Source: Bryobacterales bacterium
GTDB lineage: Bacteria; Cyanobacteriota; Vampirovibrionia; Obscuribacterales; Obscuribacteraceae
Direction of reading: 5' to 3'
Length of the DNA stretch: 52,397 nt
NCBI GenBank assembly: GCA_903970295.1
Contig: CAJCHQ010000675.1
Location: 1-52,397, forward strand
Shown: positions 42,951-51,470 of the stretch, in pieces
How positions within the stretch are numbered: the first letter of the stretch is position 1
Layout of the letters: each line of letters begins with the position of its first letter
The notes under the pieces: model-generated
What the model was told of the DNA's origin: nothing
Database searches by the model: none
Seen by the model: the letters and a program-made list of their open reading frames with translations, nothing else
Position numbers and translations under genes: made by a program

Positions 42951-44447
42951 ATGGTCTCAATCGATAATTCAAGAAGCGGATTGAGCCGTCGTCAGTTCCT
43001 GCGTCTAGCAGCTCTGCTGGGACTGTCGCCCTGGCAGCCGGCATTGGCACAGCATCGCGGTACGCTCGTCAATGACGTTCATTCAGCGTTGAATCCTACC
43101 TGGGTCAGCCGTATCCTCAAAGTCGATTCTGTCTCTGCTGCCACTGACGCAATCTTGCTCGCAAAAAAGTCTCAATCATCTCTTTCAATCTGTGGAGCAA
43201 GGCATGCAGCAGGTGGGCAACAGTTTCTCACCGATGCGTTGCTGCTCGATACGACCTTCCTGAAACAGATTATCAAATTGGATCAAGAAGCCGGTCTTGT
43301 TACAGTGCAGAGCGGCATTTGTTGGTTGGATTTGCAGAATGCACTGGCGAACATGCAACTAAAAGCCGGTCGGCCCTGGGGCATTAATCAGAAACAAACC
43401 GGTCTCAATACTCTGACGATTGGCGGCACCCTGGCTGCAAACGCTCATGGGCAGGGGCTTGTGCTGAAGCCGTTCGTCGATGATATTGATTCGTTCAGGT
43501 TGATCGATGCCAACGGCGATTTGATCAACTGCAGTCGCCGCGACCACTCTGATCTATTTGCGCTGGTCGTTGGTGGATATGGTTTGTTCGGACTGGTGCC
43601 TGAGGTGACGATTAAATTAGTGCCCCGGCAGAAAGTTCGTCGTCTGGTTCGCATGATTCCTGTTCGCGAATTACAAGCGTGTGTCAACGACAGTATTGGC
43701 AAAGGCTATCGTTATGGGCATTGCCAGTTGAATATCGATGAAAGTTCTGACGGTTATTTGGCGGAGGGAATTTTTGCCACATACGAGCCAGTGCCCCTCG
43801 ACACACCTATAAAAGGCACTGAACTGACAACGACGACTCAAGGTTGGAGCGATCTAGTTGCTCTCGTTCATACCAACAAACCCGGTGCATATAAAAGTTA
43901 TGTCGATTTTTACAAGGGTACCGATGGCTTTATAAATTGGGCAGACATTTGGCAGAACAGCGATTACGTGGTCGGTTATCATCGCCACATCGATCAGCTC
44001 AGCGCTTCGAAAAATCTGGCGACTGAAGTTCTCAGTGAGTTCTTCGTGCCGTTGGCTAAGCTCGAGGTGTTTTTATCCGACGCGCGCAAATATTTTCTCG
44101 CCCACGGGCAGAACATCATATTCAGTACCATCCGCTTCATCGAACAGGATGATGTCACCCTGTTACCATGGGCGCGACAGCGTTATGCCTGCGTAATTTT
44201 CAATTTTCATACAGTTCATAGCGAAAAAGGAATCGAACAAACGATGTCAGCCTGGTCGCATTTAATCGACCGCGCCAACGAGCTGAACGGCACGTTCTAT
44301 CTGACCTATCAACATGTCGCCGACAAAAAGCAAATTCTGGCTAGTTATCCCAATTTTGACAAATTTCTTCAACTGAAATTGCAGCACGATCCGCATGAAT
44401 TATTCCAGAGCGATTGGTATCGCTGGCACAAAAAATTATTCGCTTGA
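42951..44447 (+). CDS. Tat-exported FAD-dependent oxidoreductase (FAD_binding_4)
   Basis: A 498-residue flavoenzyme. A twin-arginine signal (SRRQFLRLAALLGL, then PALA) begins near residue 12. The PCMH-type FAD domain follows (ICGARHAAGGQQ, GLNTLTIGGTLAANAHGQG, LVVGGYGLFGLV), then a substrate domain ending in 'DPHELFQSDWYRWHKK' like sugar-lactone oxidases. Likely a periplasmic alcohol or lactone oxidase; substrate unknown. It begins 25 bases after the TPM gene and ends 12 bases from convergent rlmN. Confidence 0.9.
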   Translation: MVSIDNSRSGLSRRQFLRLAALLGLSPWQPALAQHRGTLVNDVHSALNPTWVSRILKVDSVSAATDAILLAKKSQSSLSICGARHAAGGQQFLTDALLLDTTFLKQIIKLDQEAGLVTVQSGICWLDLQNALANMQLKAGRPWGINQKQTGLNTLTIGGTLAANAHGQGLVLKPFVDDIDSFRLIDANGDLINCSRRDHSDLFALVVGGYGLFGLVPEVTIKLVPRQKVRRLVRMIPVRELQACVNDSIGKGYRYGHCQLNIDESSDGYLAEGIFATYEPVPLDTPIKGTELTTTTQGWSDLVALVHTNKPGAYKSYVDFYKGTDGFINWADIWQNSDYVVGYHRHIDQLSASKNLATEVLSEFFVPLAKLEVFLSDARKYFLAHGQNIIFSTIRFIEQDDVTLLPWARQRYACVIFNFHTVHSEKGIEQTMSAWSHLIDRANELNGTFYLTYQHVADKKQILASYPNFDKFLQLKLQHDPHELFQSDWYRWHKKLFA

Positions 44448-44459
44448 AAAAATCGAACC

Positions 44460-45563
44460 TTAGGAACTGGCCTGCGCCTTGCTGAATTTGTTGTGCAGTT
44501 GACCACAAGCAGCGTCGATATCAGTGCCTCGTTCCAGGCGAATGGTCACGGTTTTCCCTGTTCGCTCAGCCAATTGCTTGAATCGTTGCTGAGATTCTCG
44601 CGACGGTCGTTCATAGAGAATCACCCCCTGATCGTCGGCGGTGGGATTGAAAGGGATCAAATTGATATTGCAGTGCAAGTCTTTAACCATCTCGGCAAGC
44701 GCTTTAGCCTGCTCCGGCAAGTCGGTAACTCCGGCTAAGAGAACATATTCGATCGTGACGCGACGTCCAGTTGTTGCATAGTAATCATGCAGCGACTGCA
44801 TCAGTTGATCGAGCGGGTATCTTTTTGTGATCGGCACGATCTCCTCGCGGGTTTTTGTATCCGGCGCATGCAATGACAGCGCCAGCGTGATCGGCAGATC
44901 GGCTTCAGCCAGACGATTGATACCAGGCACGATACCAGAAGTAGAAACGGTCAAATGTCTGGCTCCGATGCCAACTGATGTCGTCATCACATGCAGCGAC
45001 TCGATCACGTTTTCGACATTGAGCAGAGGCTCGCCTTGACCCATATAGACTACGTTACCGACTCGCCGCGCGGACTCGCGTTGAATGCACATCACTTGAT
45101 CGATTATTTCCTGGCTGGTCAGATTGCGCGTGAAACCCAGGTAACCCGTGGCGCAAAAGGTGCAGCCGACAGCGCAACCGACCTGACTGGAAACGCAGGC
45201 GGAAAGGCTCGGTCGGTCTTGAAACGACATCAACACGCTTTCGACGATTTTACCGTCGGGGAGCTTGAACAAATATTTGCGCGTGTCGTCGCGACTGACT
45301 TGCAGGTGAGCTATTTCCAACAAGGGAATCTTGGCTACCGTCTTCAGTTTCGCCTTGAGGTCGCTCGAAAGATCGGTCATCTCGTCGAAGCTCGCCGCGT
45401 ATTTCGAATAAATCCAGCTGTGAATCTGTGTGGCCCGAAAGCGCGGCAAACCTTGCTCTCGCACGAATGTCTCGATTTGAGCGAGGCTCAGTCCTGAGAG
45501 TGCGATCAGGTTGGATCCGGGCTCGGACCCGGAAGTTGACTCGGTTTGTGTGGTGTCGCTCAT
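44460..45563 (-). CDS. rlmN: 23S rRNA (adenine-C2) methyltransferase RlmN
   Basis: A ~367-residue radical-SAM enzyme with CAVGCTFC binding the 4Fe-4S cluster, 'VYMGQGEPLLN', 'LTVSTSGIVPGI', 'ALSLHAPD' and C-terminal Cys in DIDAACGQL as the methylating residue. It methylates C2 of A2503 in 23S rRNA and A37 of some tRNAs. ATG 45563 (MSDTTQ) is preferred over TTG 45590. Faces secA divergently. Confidence 0.96.
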   Translation of the reverse strand: MSDTTQTESTSGSEPGSNLIALSGLSLAQIETFVREQGLPRFRATQIHSWIYSKYAASFDEMTDLSSDLKAKLKTVAKIPLLEIAHLQVSRDDTRKYLFKLPDGKIVESVLMSFQDRPSLSACVSSQVGCAVGCTFCATGYLGFTRNLTSQEIIDQVMCIQRESARRVGNVVYMGQGEPLLNVENVIESLHVMTTSVGIGARHLTVSTSGIVPGINRLAEADLPITLALSLHAPDTKTREEIVPITKRYPLDQLMQSLHDYYATTGRRVTIEYVLLAGVTDLPEQAKALAEMVKDLHCNINLIPFNPTADDQGVILYERPSRESQQRFKQLAERTGKTVTIRLERGTDIDAACGQLHNKFSKAQASS

Positions 45564-45772
45564 GGCGGTCCCGAAGGTCGTTTTTGCCAATCATAGCAAT
45601 ATACGGGGTTTTCGTGAAATCAAGACCTTTTAAGTAACAATTGCGAGCGGAAGCCTCATCCGCCGGGGCTGTCAGGGGTTCGCGTGATAAAATGATGGGC
45701 TATGTCATTCAGGTTTGCGTCAACCGTGGCTGGAGCTGCGAAGACGACGAACAGCAGGAGAATCAGTAGCAG

Positions 45773-48700
45773 ATGTCATTTGACGAGTTCTCACGAAGTT
45801 TCATCAAGAAGATGTTCGGCGACACGAACGAAAAGCGCGTCAAGGCGCTCGAAGGTCACGTCTCCCGGGCTAACGCTCTCGAGCCTGAGATGCAGAAGCT
45901 GTCAGACGACGAGTTGCGGGGCAAAACCGCCGAATTCAAGCAGAAAATCGAGAACGCGCTCAAAGCTGAGCCAAACGTCCAACTGATTGCTGATGATGTG
46001 CCGAAGATGCCCGGACAAATCCGCTTCTCGCACGATCGAGTGCTGGGCAATGTGCTCGAAAAAATTATGCCAGAGGCCTTCGCTGTCTGTCGTGAAGCCG
46101 GCAAGCGCGTGCTTGGCATGCGCCACTTCGACGTGCAATTCATGGGCGGTGCCGCCCTGCACTTCAATAAAATTGCTGAAATGCGCACAGGCGAAGGTAA
46201 AACCCTGGTCGCCACACTGCCTTCTTACTTGAACGGATTAGCTGGTCGCGGTGTGCACGTGGTCACCGTCAACGATTACCTGGCTCGCCGGGACGCCGAG
46301 TGGATGGGACAGCTGCATCGATTTCTCGGTTTGTCGGTCGGTTTGATTTATTCCCACCAGCCGGAATGGGAAAAGTATGAGGCATATCGCGCTGATATTT
46401 CATATGGAACCAATCACGAATTCGGATTCGATTATCTTCGCGATAATATGCGCACCAATTTGAACGAGCTCGTGCAGCGTCCTTACTACTTCTCAATCGT
46501 TGACGAAGTCGACAACATTTTAATTGACGAAGCCAGAACACCCTTGATTATTTCGGGATTTCCGACCGAGTCGTTCACCGATATCTATTTGAAGATGGCA
46601 CAAATTGCGCCGCTTCTAGAAAAAGGTCAGGACAAAGAAGACGAAGATTGCGATTACTGGGTGGACGAGAAAGGCAAAAACGTTCTCCTCACCGAACGCG
46701 GCATCATGAAGGGCGAAAAGCTCTTGAATCAACCCGATCTCTTTGATGTTCATTATAACTACGCGCACCATCTGACTCAGGCTTTGCGAGCGAAAGAGCT
46801 CTATCAGCAAGGGACTGAGTACATCATTCGCATGACCGAAGAAGGCAAACCCGAGGTTTGCATCGTTGATGAATTCACGGGGCGCATGATGGTCGGCCGT
46901 CGCTGGAGTGATGGTTTGCATCAGGCTGTGGAAGCCAAAGAAGGCGTGCCCATTCAAGAAGAAACATTGACTTATGCGTCGATCACTTATCAGAATCTAT
47001 TCCGCCTCTATCCTAAGTTGTCCGGCATGACCGGTACGGCCATGACCGAAGCAGCGGAATTTCAGAAGATCTACAACCTGGATGTAGTCTCGATTCCAAC
47101 CAATAAGCCGAAAATCAGAATCGACAATCCGGACGTCATTTACAAAACTGAGAAGCAAAAATTCTTCTCGGTCGTAGAAGAAATCGTCGAGATGCACGAG
47201 TCAGGTCGCCCAGTGTTGGTCGGCACGAGCAGCATCGATAAGTCGGAAGTGATCGACGAGCTGCTCAGTAAGCCACAACATATGACGCAGTACATGATGA
47301 ACAAAATCGCCAAAGCGGTCGATTTGATCAAACGTCAAAATTTGCAAGGGCCGGCAATCGACGATTTGAAAAAAGCGTTCGAACGTCCGGGCAATATCGA
47401 TTGCGCCAAATTCGAAGAAACTTGCAAAAAGGTTGAAGTCGACTTCAAGAAATCGGACGAACTGATCGAGCGCTGTTATTCGATTTTGCGCACTGCCAAA
47501 GTTTGTGCCGAGATTCGCAAAGGCGTCGATCACGAAGTGCTCAACGCTAAGCACCACGAGCGTGAGGCGATGATCGTCGCTCAAGCCGGGCGCAAAGGAG
47601 CTATCACTGTAGCCACCAACATGGCCGGACGTGGTACCGACATTCTGTTGGGTGGAAATGCCGAGTACCTGGCTAAAGATAAATTGAGCAAACAAGGCGT
47701 GGACCATGAAGATCCGACTTACGAAGAGCAGCTCAAAGAATTGACTCAGACGATGAAGAAGCAAACCGATGTCGAGCATGATCAAGTCGTGGAGCTAGGT
47801 GGTTTGCATATCATCGGTACGGAGCGACATGAAGCCAGACGGATCGACAATCAGTTGCGTGGTCGTGCTGCTCGCCAGGGTGATCCCGGGACGACGCGTT
47901 TCTTCCTCTCTCTGGAAGATCAATTGATGCGCATTTTCGGCGGTGAAAAAATCGCCAAGCTGATGGATTTCATCAAAGCCGACGAAGAGATGCCGATCGA
48001 ATCGGGCATGGTAACGAATTCAATTCAGAATGCGCAAAAGAAAGTCGAAGCTCACCACTTCGATATGCGTAAGCACGTATTGCAGTATGACGACGTATTG
48101 AATACACAAAGAGAAGTGATTTATCGCGAGCGCCGCCGCATTCTCAGTCGCGCTGACCTGCGCGACAACATGCTCGACATGTTGGAAGAACATCTCGACA
48201 TCGTTTTGGGCACGCAGCTCGATGCCGATAGCCCGCCCGAGGCCTGGGAAGAGACTGAATTGCCGACGGCACTGACGATTTTGACCAACGACGTGCCGAT
48301 GCTGGCTGATGTCACGACTGCCGATCTGAAGGGGCTGTCTTACGACGATTTGCGCAACAAATTGCTAGAAGCGATCAGGCTTGCCTATGATGTGCGCGAA
48401 CAGCACATCGGCGTAGAAACCATGCGCGAATTGGAGCGCCAAATCCTTTTGCGCACGATTGATTCCAAATGGATCGACTATCTGCACAATCTCGATATCC
48501 TTCGCGAAGGCATTCATTTGCGCGGTTACGGTCAGCGCGATCCGTTGCAAGAATACAAGCGCGAAGCCTTCGATATGTTCAATCAATTGCTGCGCAGCAT
48601 CCAAGAAGAATCGATCCAGTTGCTCTTCCGGGCGCAACCAATGGTCATGGGCATGGAAGAGCTGGAGCAACTGCTTTTGCCCGACGATTTGCAGATAAGC

Positions 48701-49024
48701 TATGACGAAGATGGTGTGCCGATGATCGAATCGGTCAATCGCGATGGTGACGAGGGCGAGGGCAAGTCTCAGAGCCTTGAGAGCAGCGACGCGAAAGGCG
48801 ATGACGCCAAAGGCAGCGACGAAAAAAATAAGGTCGCCGACACGACAGAAAAGAACGGTCACGGCGACTCGACCCATGAAGAATCGGCCAGGAAAAATGG
48901 TGACGGTGTCAAGCCCCTTGCCTTGCCGGTAGCCGGTGCAGACTCTGCCTCCCTGGATGCCGTTCTGGAAAATCTTGGACGGATTGACGGCGAGCCACCG
49001 GTAAGTGAAAACAAGCCGCAGTAA
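45773..49024 (+). CDS. secA: Preprotein translocase ATPase SecA, with insertion and acidic tail
   Basis: A 1083-residue SecA, longer than the usual 840-930. Walker A (MRTGEGKTLVATL, ~138), DEAD-type box (DEVDNILIDEARTP, ~244), NMAGRGTDI and RGRAARQGDPG are all intact. Residues ~499-586 (47267-47530) form an ~88-residue Lys/Glu-rich helical insertion exactly where other SecAs turn from the NBD2 strand to HEVLNAKHHEREA. The last ~105 residues (from ~48720) are acidic, low-complexity and lack the C-terminal CxCxSGK zinc finger. AGGAG lies 12 bases upstream. It drives Sec-dependent export at the inner membrane. The downstream tsaB begins at its stop. Confidence 0.97.
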   Translation: MSFDEFSRSFIKKMFGDTNEKRVKALEGHVSRANALEPEMQKLSDDELRGKTAEFKQKIENALKAEPNVQLIADDVPKMPGQIRFSHDRVLGNVLEKIMPEAFAVCREAGKRVLGMRHFDVQFMGGAALHFNKIAEMRTGEGKTLVATLPSYLNGLAGRGVHVVTVNDYLARRDAEWMGQLHRFLGLSVGLIYSHQPEWEKYEAYRADISYGTNHEFGFDYLRDNMRTNLNELVQRPYYFSIVDEVDNILIDEARTPLIISGFPTESFTDIYLKMAQIAPLLEKGQDKEDEDCDYWVDEKGKNVLLTERGIMKGEKLLNQPDLFDVHYNYAHHLTQALRAKELYQQGTEYIIRMTEEGKPEVCIVDEFTGRMMVGRRWSDGLHQAVEAKEGVPIQEETLTYASITYQNLFRLYPKLSGMTGTAMTEAAEFQKIYNLDVVSIPTNKPKIRIDNPDVIYKTEKQKFFSVVEEIVEMHESGRPVLVGTSSIDKSEVIDELLSKPQHMTQYMMNKIAKAVDLIKRQNLQGPAIDDLKKAFERPGNIDCAKFEETCKKVEVDFKKSDELIERCYSILRTAKVCAEIRKGVDHEVLNAKHHEREAMIVAQAGRKGAITVATNMAGRGTDILLGGNAEYLAKDKLSKQGVDHEDPTYEEQLKELTQTMKKQTDVEHDQVVELGGLHIIGTERHEARRIDNQLRGRAARQGDPGTTRFFLSLEDQLMRIFGGEKIAKLMDFIKADEEMPIESGMVTNSIQNAQKKVEAHHFDMRKHVLQYDDVLNTQREVIYRERRRILSRADLRDNMLDMLEEHLDIVLGTQLDADSPPEAWEETELPTALTILTNDVPMLADVTTADLKGLSYDDLRNKLLEAIRLAYDVREQHIGVETMRELERQILLRTIDSKWIDYLHNLDILREGIHLRGYGQRDPLQEYKREAFDMFNQLLRSIQEESIQLLFRAQPMVMGMEELEQLLLPDDLQISYDEDGVPMIESVNRDGDEGEGKSQSLESSDAKGDDAKGSDEKNKVADTTEKNGHGDSTHEESARKNGDGVKPLALPVAGADSASLDAVLENLGRIDGEPPVSENKPQ

Positions 49025-49052
49025 TCATCAAGTCAGCCAGGAACCACTGGCA

Positions 49053-49850
49053 TTGCGCTTACTGTCTTTTGACACCAGCACGGCCGAATTGCACATTGCT
49101 CTGGCCGAGGGCGGCCGAATAGTCAGTCAAGAAATCGTCCGCGCCGATGCCGAAAGCGGTGCTCCCCGGCAGGAAGCGGCGGCGGTGCTCATGCCCACGA
49201 TCGATCGTCTGGTGAAAGCGCAGGCGTGGTCGAAATCTGATCTCGATGCCATAGTCGTTGGCAGCGGTCCCGGCAGTTTCACGGGCATTCGCACGAGTGT
49301 GGTCACGGCTCGCGCCCTGGCCCAGGCTCTCGATTTGCCACTGATTTCGGTGTCATTGCTCGATTGTCTGGCTGATCAAGTCGCCGATCCGTCAGCCATA
49401 GTTCTGTGGGCGACGGCTGGTTTTTATTTTCTGGGAGTAGTCGACTGCCAAATTCCGGCCGCGCAACGTGAGGGGCGGGCCAAGTTGTCTTATGTGAACG
49501 AGATTCAACTGGGAGAGGCGCTCGCTGTAATTCCTACTGTTTATGTCGATGCCCAGGCTCGAGCTGCGCTAGAACCCTTAACCCATGTGCTTTCCGGTAA
49601 AACTGTCCTCGACTTGCCAGGGCTGGAAAATTTGGCAGTTCGCCAGAGCCAGGTTGCCTGGAATCGGTTATCTTTGAAAATATTGCCACTCTGTGAGAAA
49701 CTCTGGAGCAATATCGAGAGTGACGACTCCGATGAGCAAAAACTGAGGCTGCAGCTGCGCAGTGATGTTCGCCAGCTATTTCCTTATGAAGCGGTAACAC
49801 CAACTTATCTGAGAAGCCCGTCGGTGACAGTCAAAAAGACAAATGGCTAA
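49053..49850 (+). CDS. tsaB: tRNA threonylcarbamoyladenosine biosynthesis protein TsaB
   Basis: About 266 residues with the TsaB N-terminus RLLSFDTSTAELHIAL and GSGPGSFTGIR. TsaB pairs with TsaD for t6A37 tRNA modification. TTG 49053 is chosen because it begins the conserved motif and has AGGA 10 bases upstream; GTG 49005, which overlaps secA by 20 bases, is the longer alternative. Overlaps rimI by 8 bases at its end. Confidence 0.9.
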   Translation: MRLLSFDTSTAELHIALAEGGRIVSQEIVRADAESGAPRQEAAAVLMPTIDRLVKAQAWSKSDLDAIVVGSGPGSFTGIRTSVVTARALAQALDLPLISVSLLDCLADQVADPSAIVLWATAGFYFLGVVDCQIPAAQREGRAKLSYVNEIQLGEALAVIPTVYVDAQARAALEPLTHVLSGKTVLDLPGLENLAVRQSQVAWNRLSLKILPLCEKLWSNIESDDSDEQKLRLQLRSDVRQLFPYEAVTPTYLRSPSVTVKKTNG

Positions 49851-50517
49851 CACTTGCACAGCGATTCATATTGGCCCGATGATGCTCGAACATCTCGAGG
49901 ATATCCTCGACATTGAGCCTGTGGCATTCGGCAGTCACCACTGGTCGCATCAATCTTTCGTAAACGAGCTGAACAACTCGATGGGCAATTATTATGTGGC
50001 CTACGACCGTGAGAGCAAGCGTCTGATCGGTTACTCAGGTTTCTGGTTGATTGGTGAAGAGGCACATATCACCACCCTGGCTGTGCACCCAGAATATCGC
50101 CGCCTGCACATCGGTGAGCGCTTGCTTATAAATGATATCCACCAGGCCCAAAAGGTCGGAGCTAATTGGATTACGCTTGAAGTGCGGGTTTCGAACGAGA
50201 CTGCCCAGCAACTTTATTACAAATATGGATTCAAGAGTCTGGGAGTGAGACGGAATTATTACCAGGATAACGATGAAGATGCCCTTGTGCTGTGGACAGA
50301 GAACATTCGCACGCAGGAATTCAAAAAGCTTTTGCAACAGCGTATCGAAGCGCTGAGCGAACAGGCACCATGTGAAGTGACTCATTCTTCTGAAATCGAT
50401 CAGCCGTCGAATCACGAGGGCAACGGCAAAAACGGCAGCAATAATTCCAAGTCGAATGGCGGTAACGAGCGCCAGACCGCTCCCAGCGCTAATTACCGCG
50501 GTGCCGATGAGTGCTGA
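49843..50517 (+). CDS. rimI: Ribosomal-protein-alanine N-acetyltransferase RimI-like GNAT
   Basis: A 224-residue GNAT acetyltransferase. Residues ~10-160 match RimI: HWSHQSFVNEL, AHITTLAVHPEYRRLHIGERLL (acetyl-CoA loop), ITLEVRVSNETAQQLYYKYGF and YQDNDEDALVL. A polar Asn/Ser-rich tail (~175-224) is extra and has no known role. Its overlap with tsaB matches the common tsaB-rimI pairing. Confidence 0.92.
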   Translation: MANTCTAIHIGPMMLEHLEDILDIEPVAFGSHHWSHQSFVNELNNSMGNYYVAYDRESKRLIGYSGFWLIGEEAHITTLAVHPEYRRLHIGERLLINDIHQAQKVGANWITLEVRVSNETAQQLYYKYGFKSLGVRRNYYQDNDEDALVLWTENIRTQEFKKLLQQRIEALSEQAPCEVTHSSEIDQPSNHEGNGKNGSNNSKSNGGNERQTAPSANYRGADEC

Positions 50518-50625
50518 ACTGACTTTGTAGAATTGAATCAAGGCTGGATGTATATATCATCATCTCCTTGACGAGAGGATCATCTGCAAACGACAATAGA
50601 CCTTGGCCAGAAATAGGAATTGAAA

Positions 50626-51450
50626 ATGCGCTTAGTCGTGGCCGGGAATAATACGCGAGTCAAACGCAAATCGCTTGCGGGGCAATGCGTTCTGGTTTTG
50701 CTCGGACTGCAATTGATGTTCCTGTCGTCGTTTGCCGGTTTGGAGTTGCCCACTGGCACCGGCCATAATTTGATGCGTGCCGGCCAACACGCGCTGATTG
50801 GCGGAGTCAATAAACTGCCGGCAGCCTGGCAGGAAAGAATAAATCGTTCTTATCCGAATCTTTTAAATGAGACGAAACCAATCCGCTACAGCCTCTATAT
50901 TCCGCAAGTACCAGCGGCTATTTTTCTCGGCTATGTGCTTGGTCGTTCCTGCGCCTCGGTTGCCGTCGGGCTTTTTGTTTTGCTCGGACTGTTCGGTCCG
51001 CTCCTGGGCATCAATCCTTTCGCCGGTGGTGGTGGCTTCGACTATTACACGCAACCGGGTTTTGGCTATTTGCTCGGCATGATCACGGGCGCTTATGTTG
51101 TCGGCTGGATCACTGAAGACCGGCGTACAAGTCTGGCTCAAATTGCTGCTCTAGTCGGTGGTGTATTTAGCGTGCACACCGTTGGGCTGACCTATCTGTT
51201 AGGTTCCTGCCTCATTTTCACTCTCGTCGAAGGAGTGAGCACAGGGCCCGTCTGGCTGCCCTGGGTGTTCGAACAGGCGCGCAACATGACCTGGTACCCG
51301 CTCGCCTATGATTATCTTTTCGGTTTTATGCTGATTGGTATCGGTTTTCCTTTTAAATACCTGGTCAATATGCTGACTGCCCCTGATGTCGCGCTAAAAT
51401 CCAGAAGCGATCGAATTGTGCAACAACACATGGAAGAGCTCTTGAATTAG
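50626..51450 (+). CDS. bioY: BioY-family biotin transporter component
   Basis: About 274 residues with ~6 hydrophobic helices; the BioY signature region is recognisable (IPQVPAAIFLGYVLGR, LLGINPFAGGGGFDYYTQPG, FGYLLGMITGAYVVGWI). BioY is the biotin-binding S component of ECF transporters. The N-terminal ~70 residues are longer than in small BioY proteins. ATG 50626 follows AGGA by 8 bases. No bioM/bioN genes are visible here. Confidence 0.78.
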   Translation: MRLVVAGNNTRVKRKSLAGQCVLVLLGLQLMFLSSFAGLELPTGTGHNLMRAGQHALIGGVNKLPAAWQERINRSYPNLLNETKPIRYSLYIPQVPAAIFLGYVLGRSCASVAVGLFVLLGLFGPLLGINPFAGGGGFDYYTQPGFGYLLGMITGAYVVGWITEDRRTSLAQIAALVGGVFSVHTVGLTYLLGSCLIFTLVEGVSTGPVWLPWVFEQARNMTWYPLAYDYLFGFMLIGIGFPFKYLVNMLTAPDVALKSRSDRIVQQHMEELLN

Positions 51451-51470
51451 CCGCCCGGGGGTGACCGAAT

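Noticed and set aside
45702..45986. ORF starting before secA in another frame
   Set aside because: Overlaps the secA N-terminus in a different frame; Ser/Arg-rich shadow of secA.
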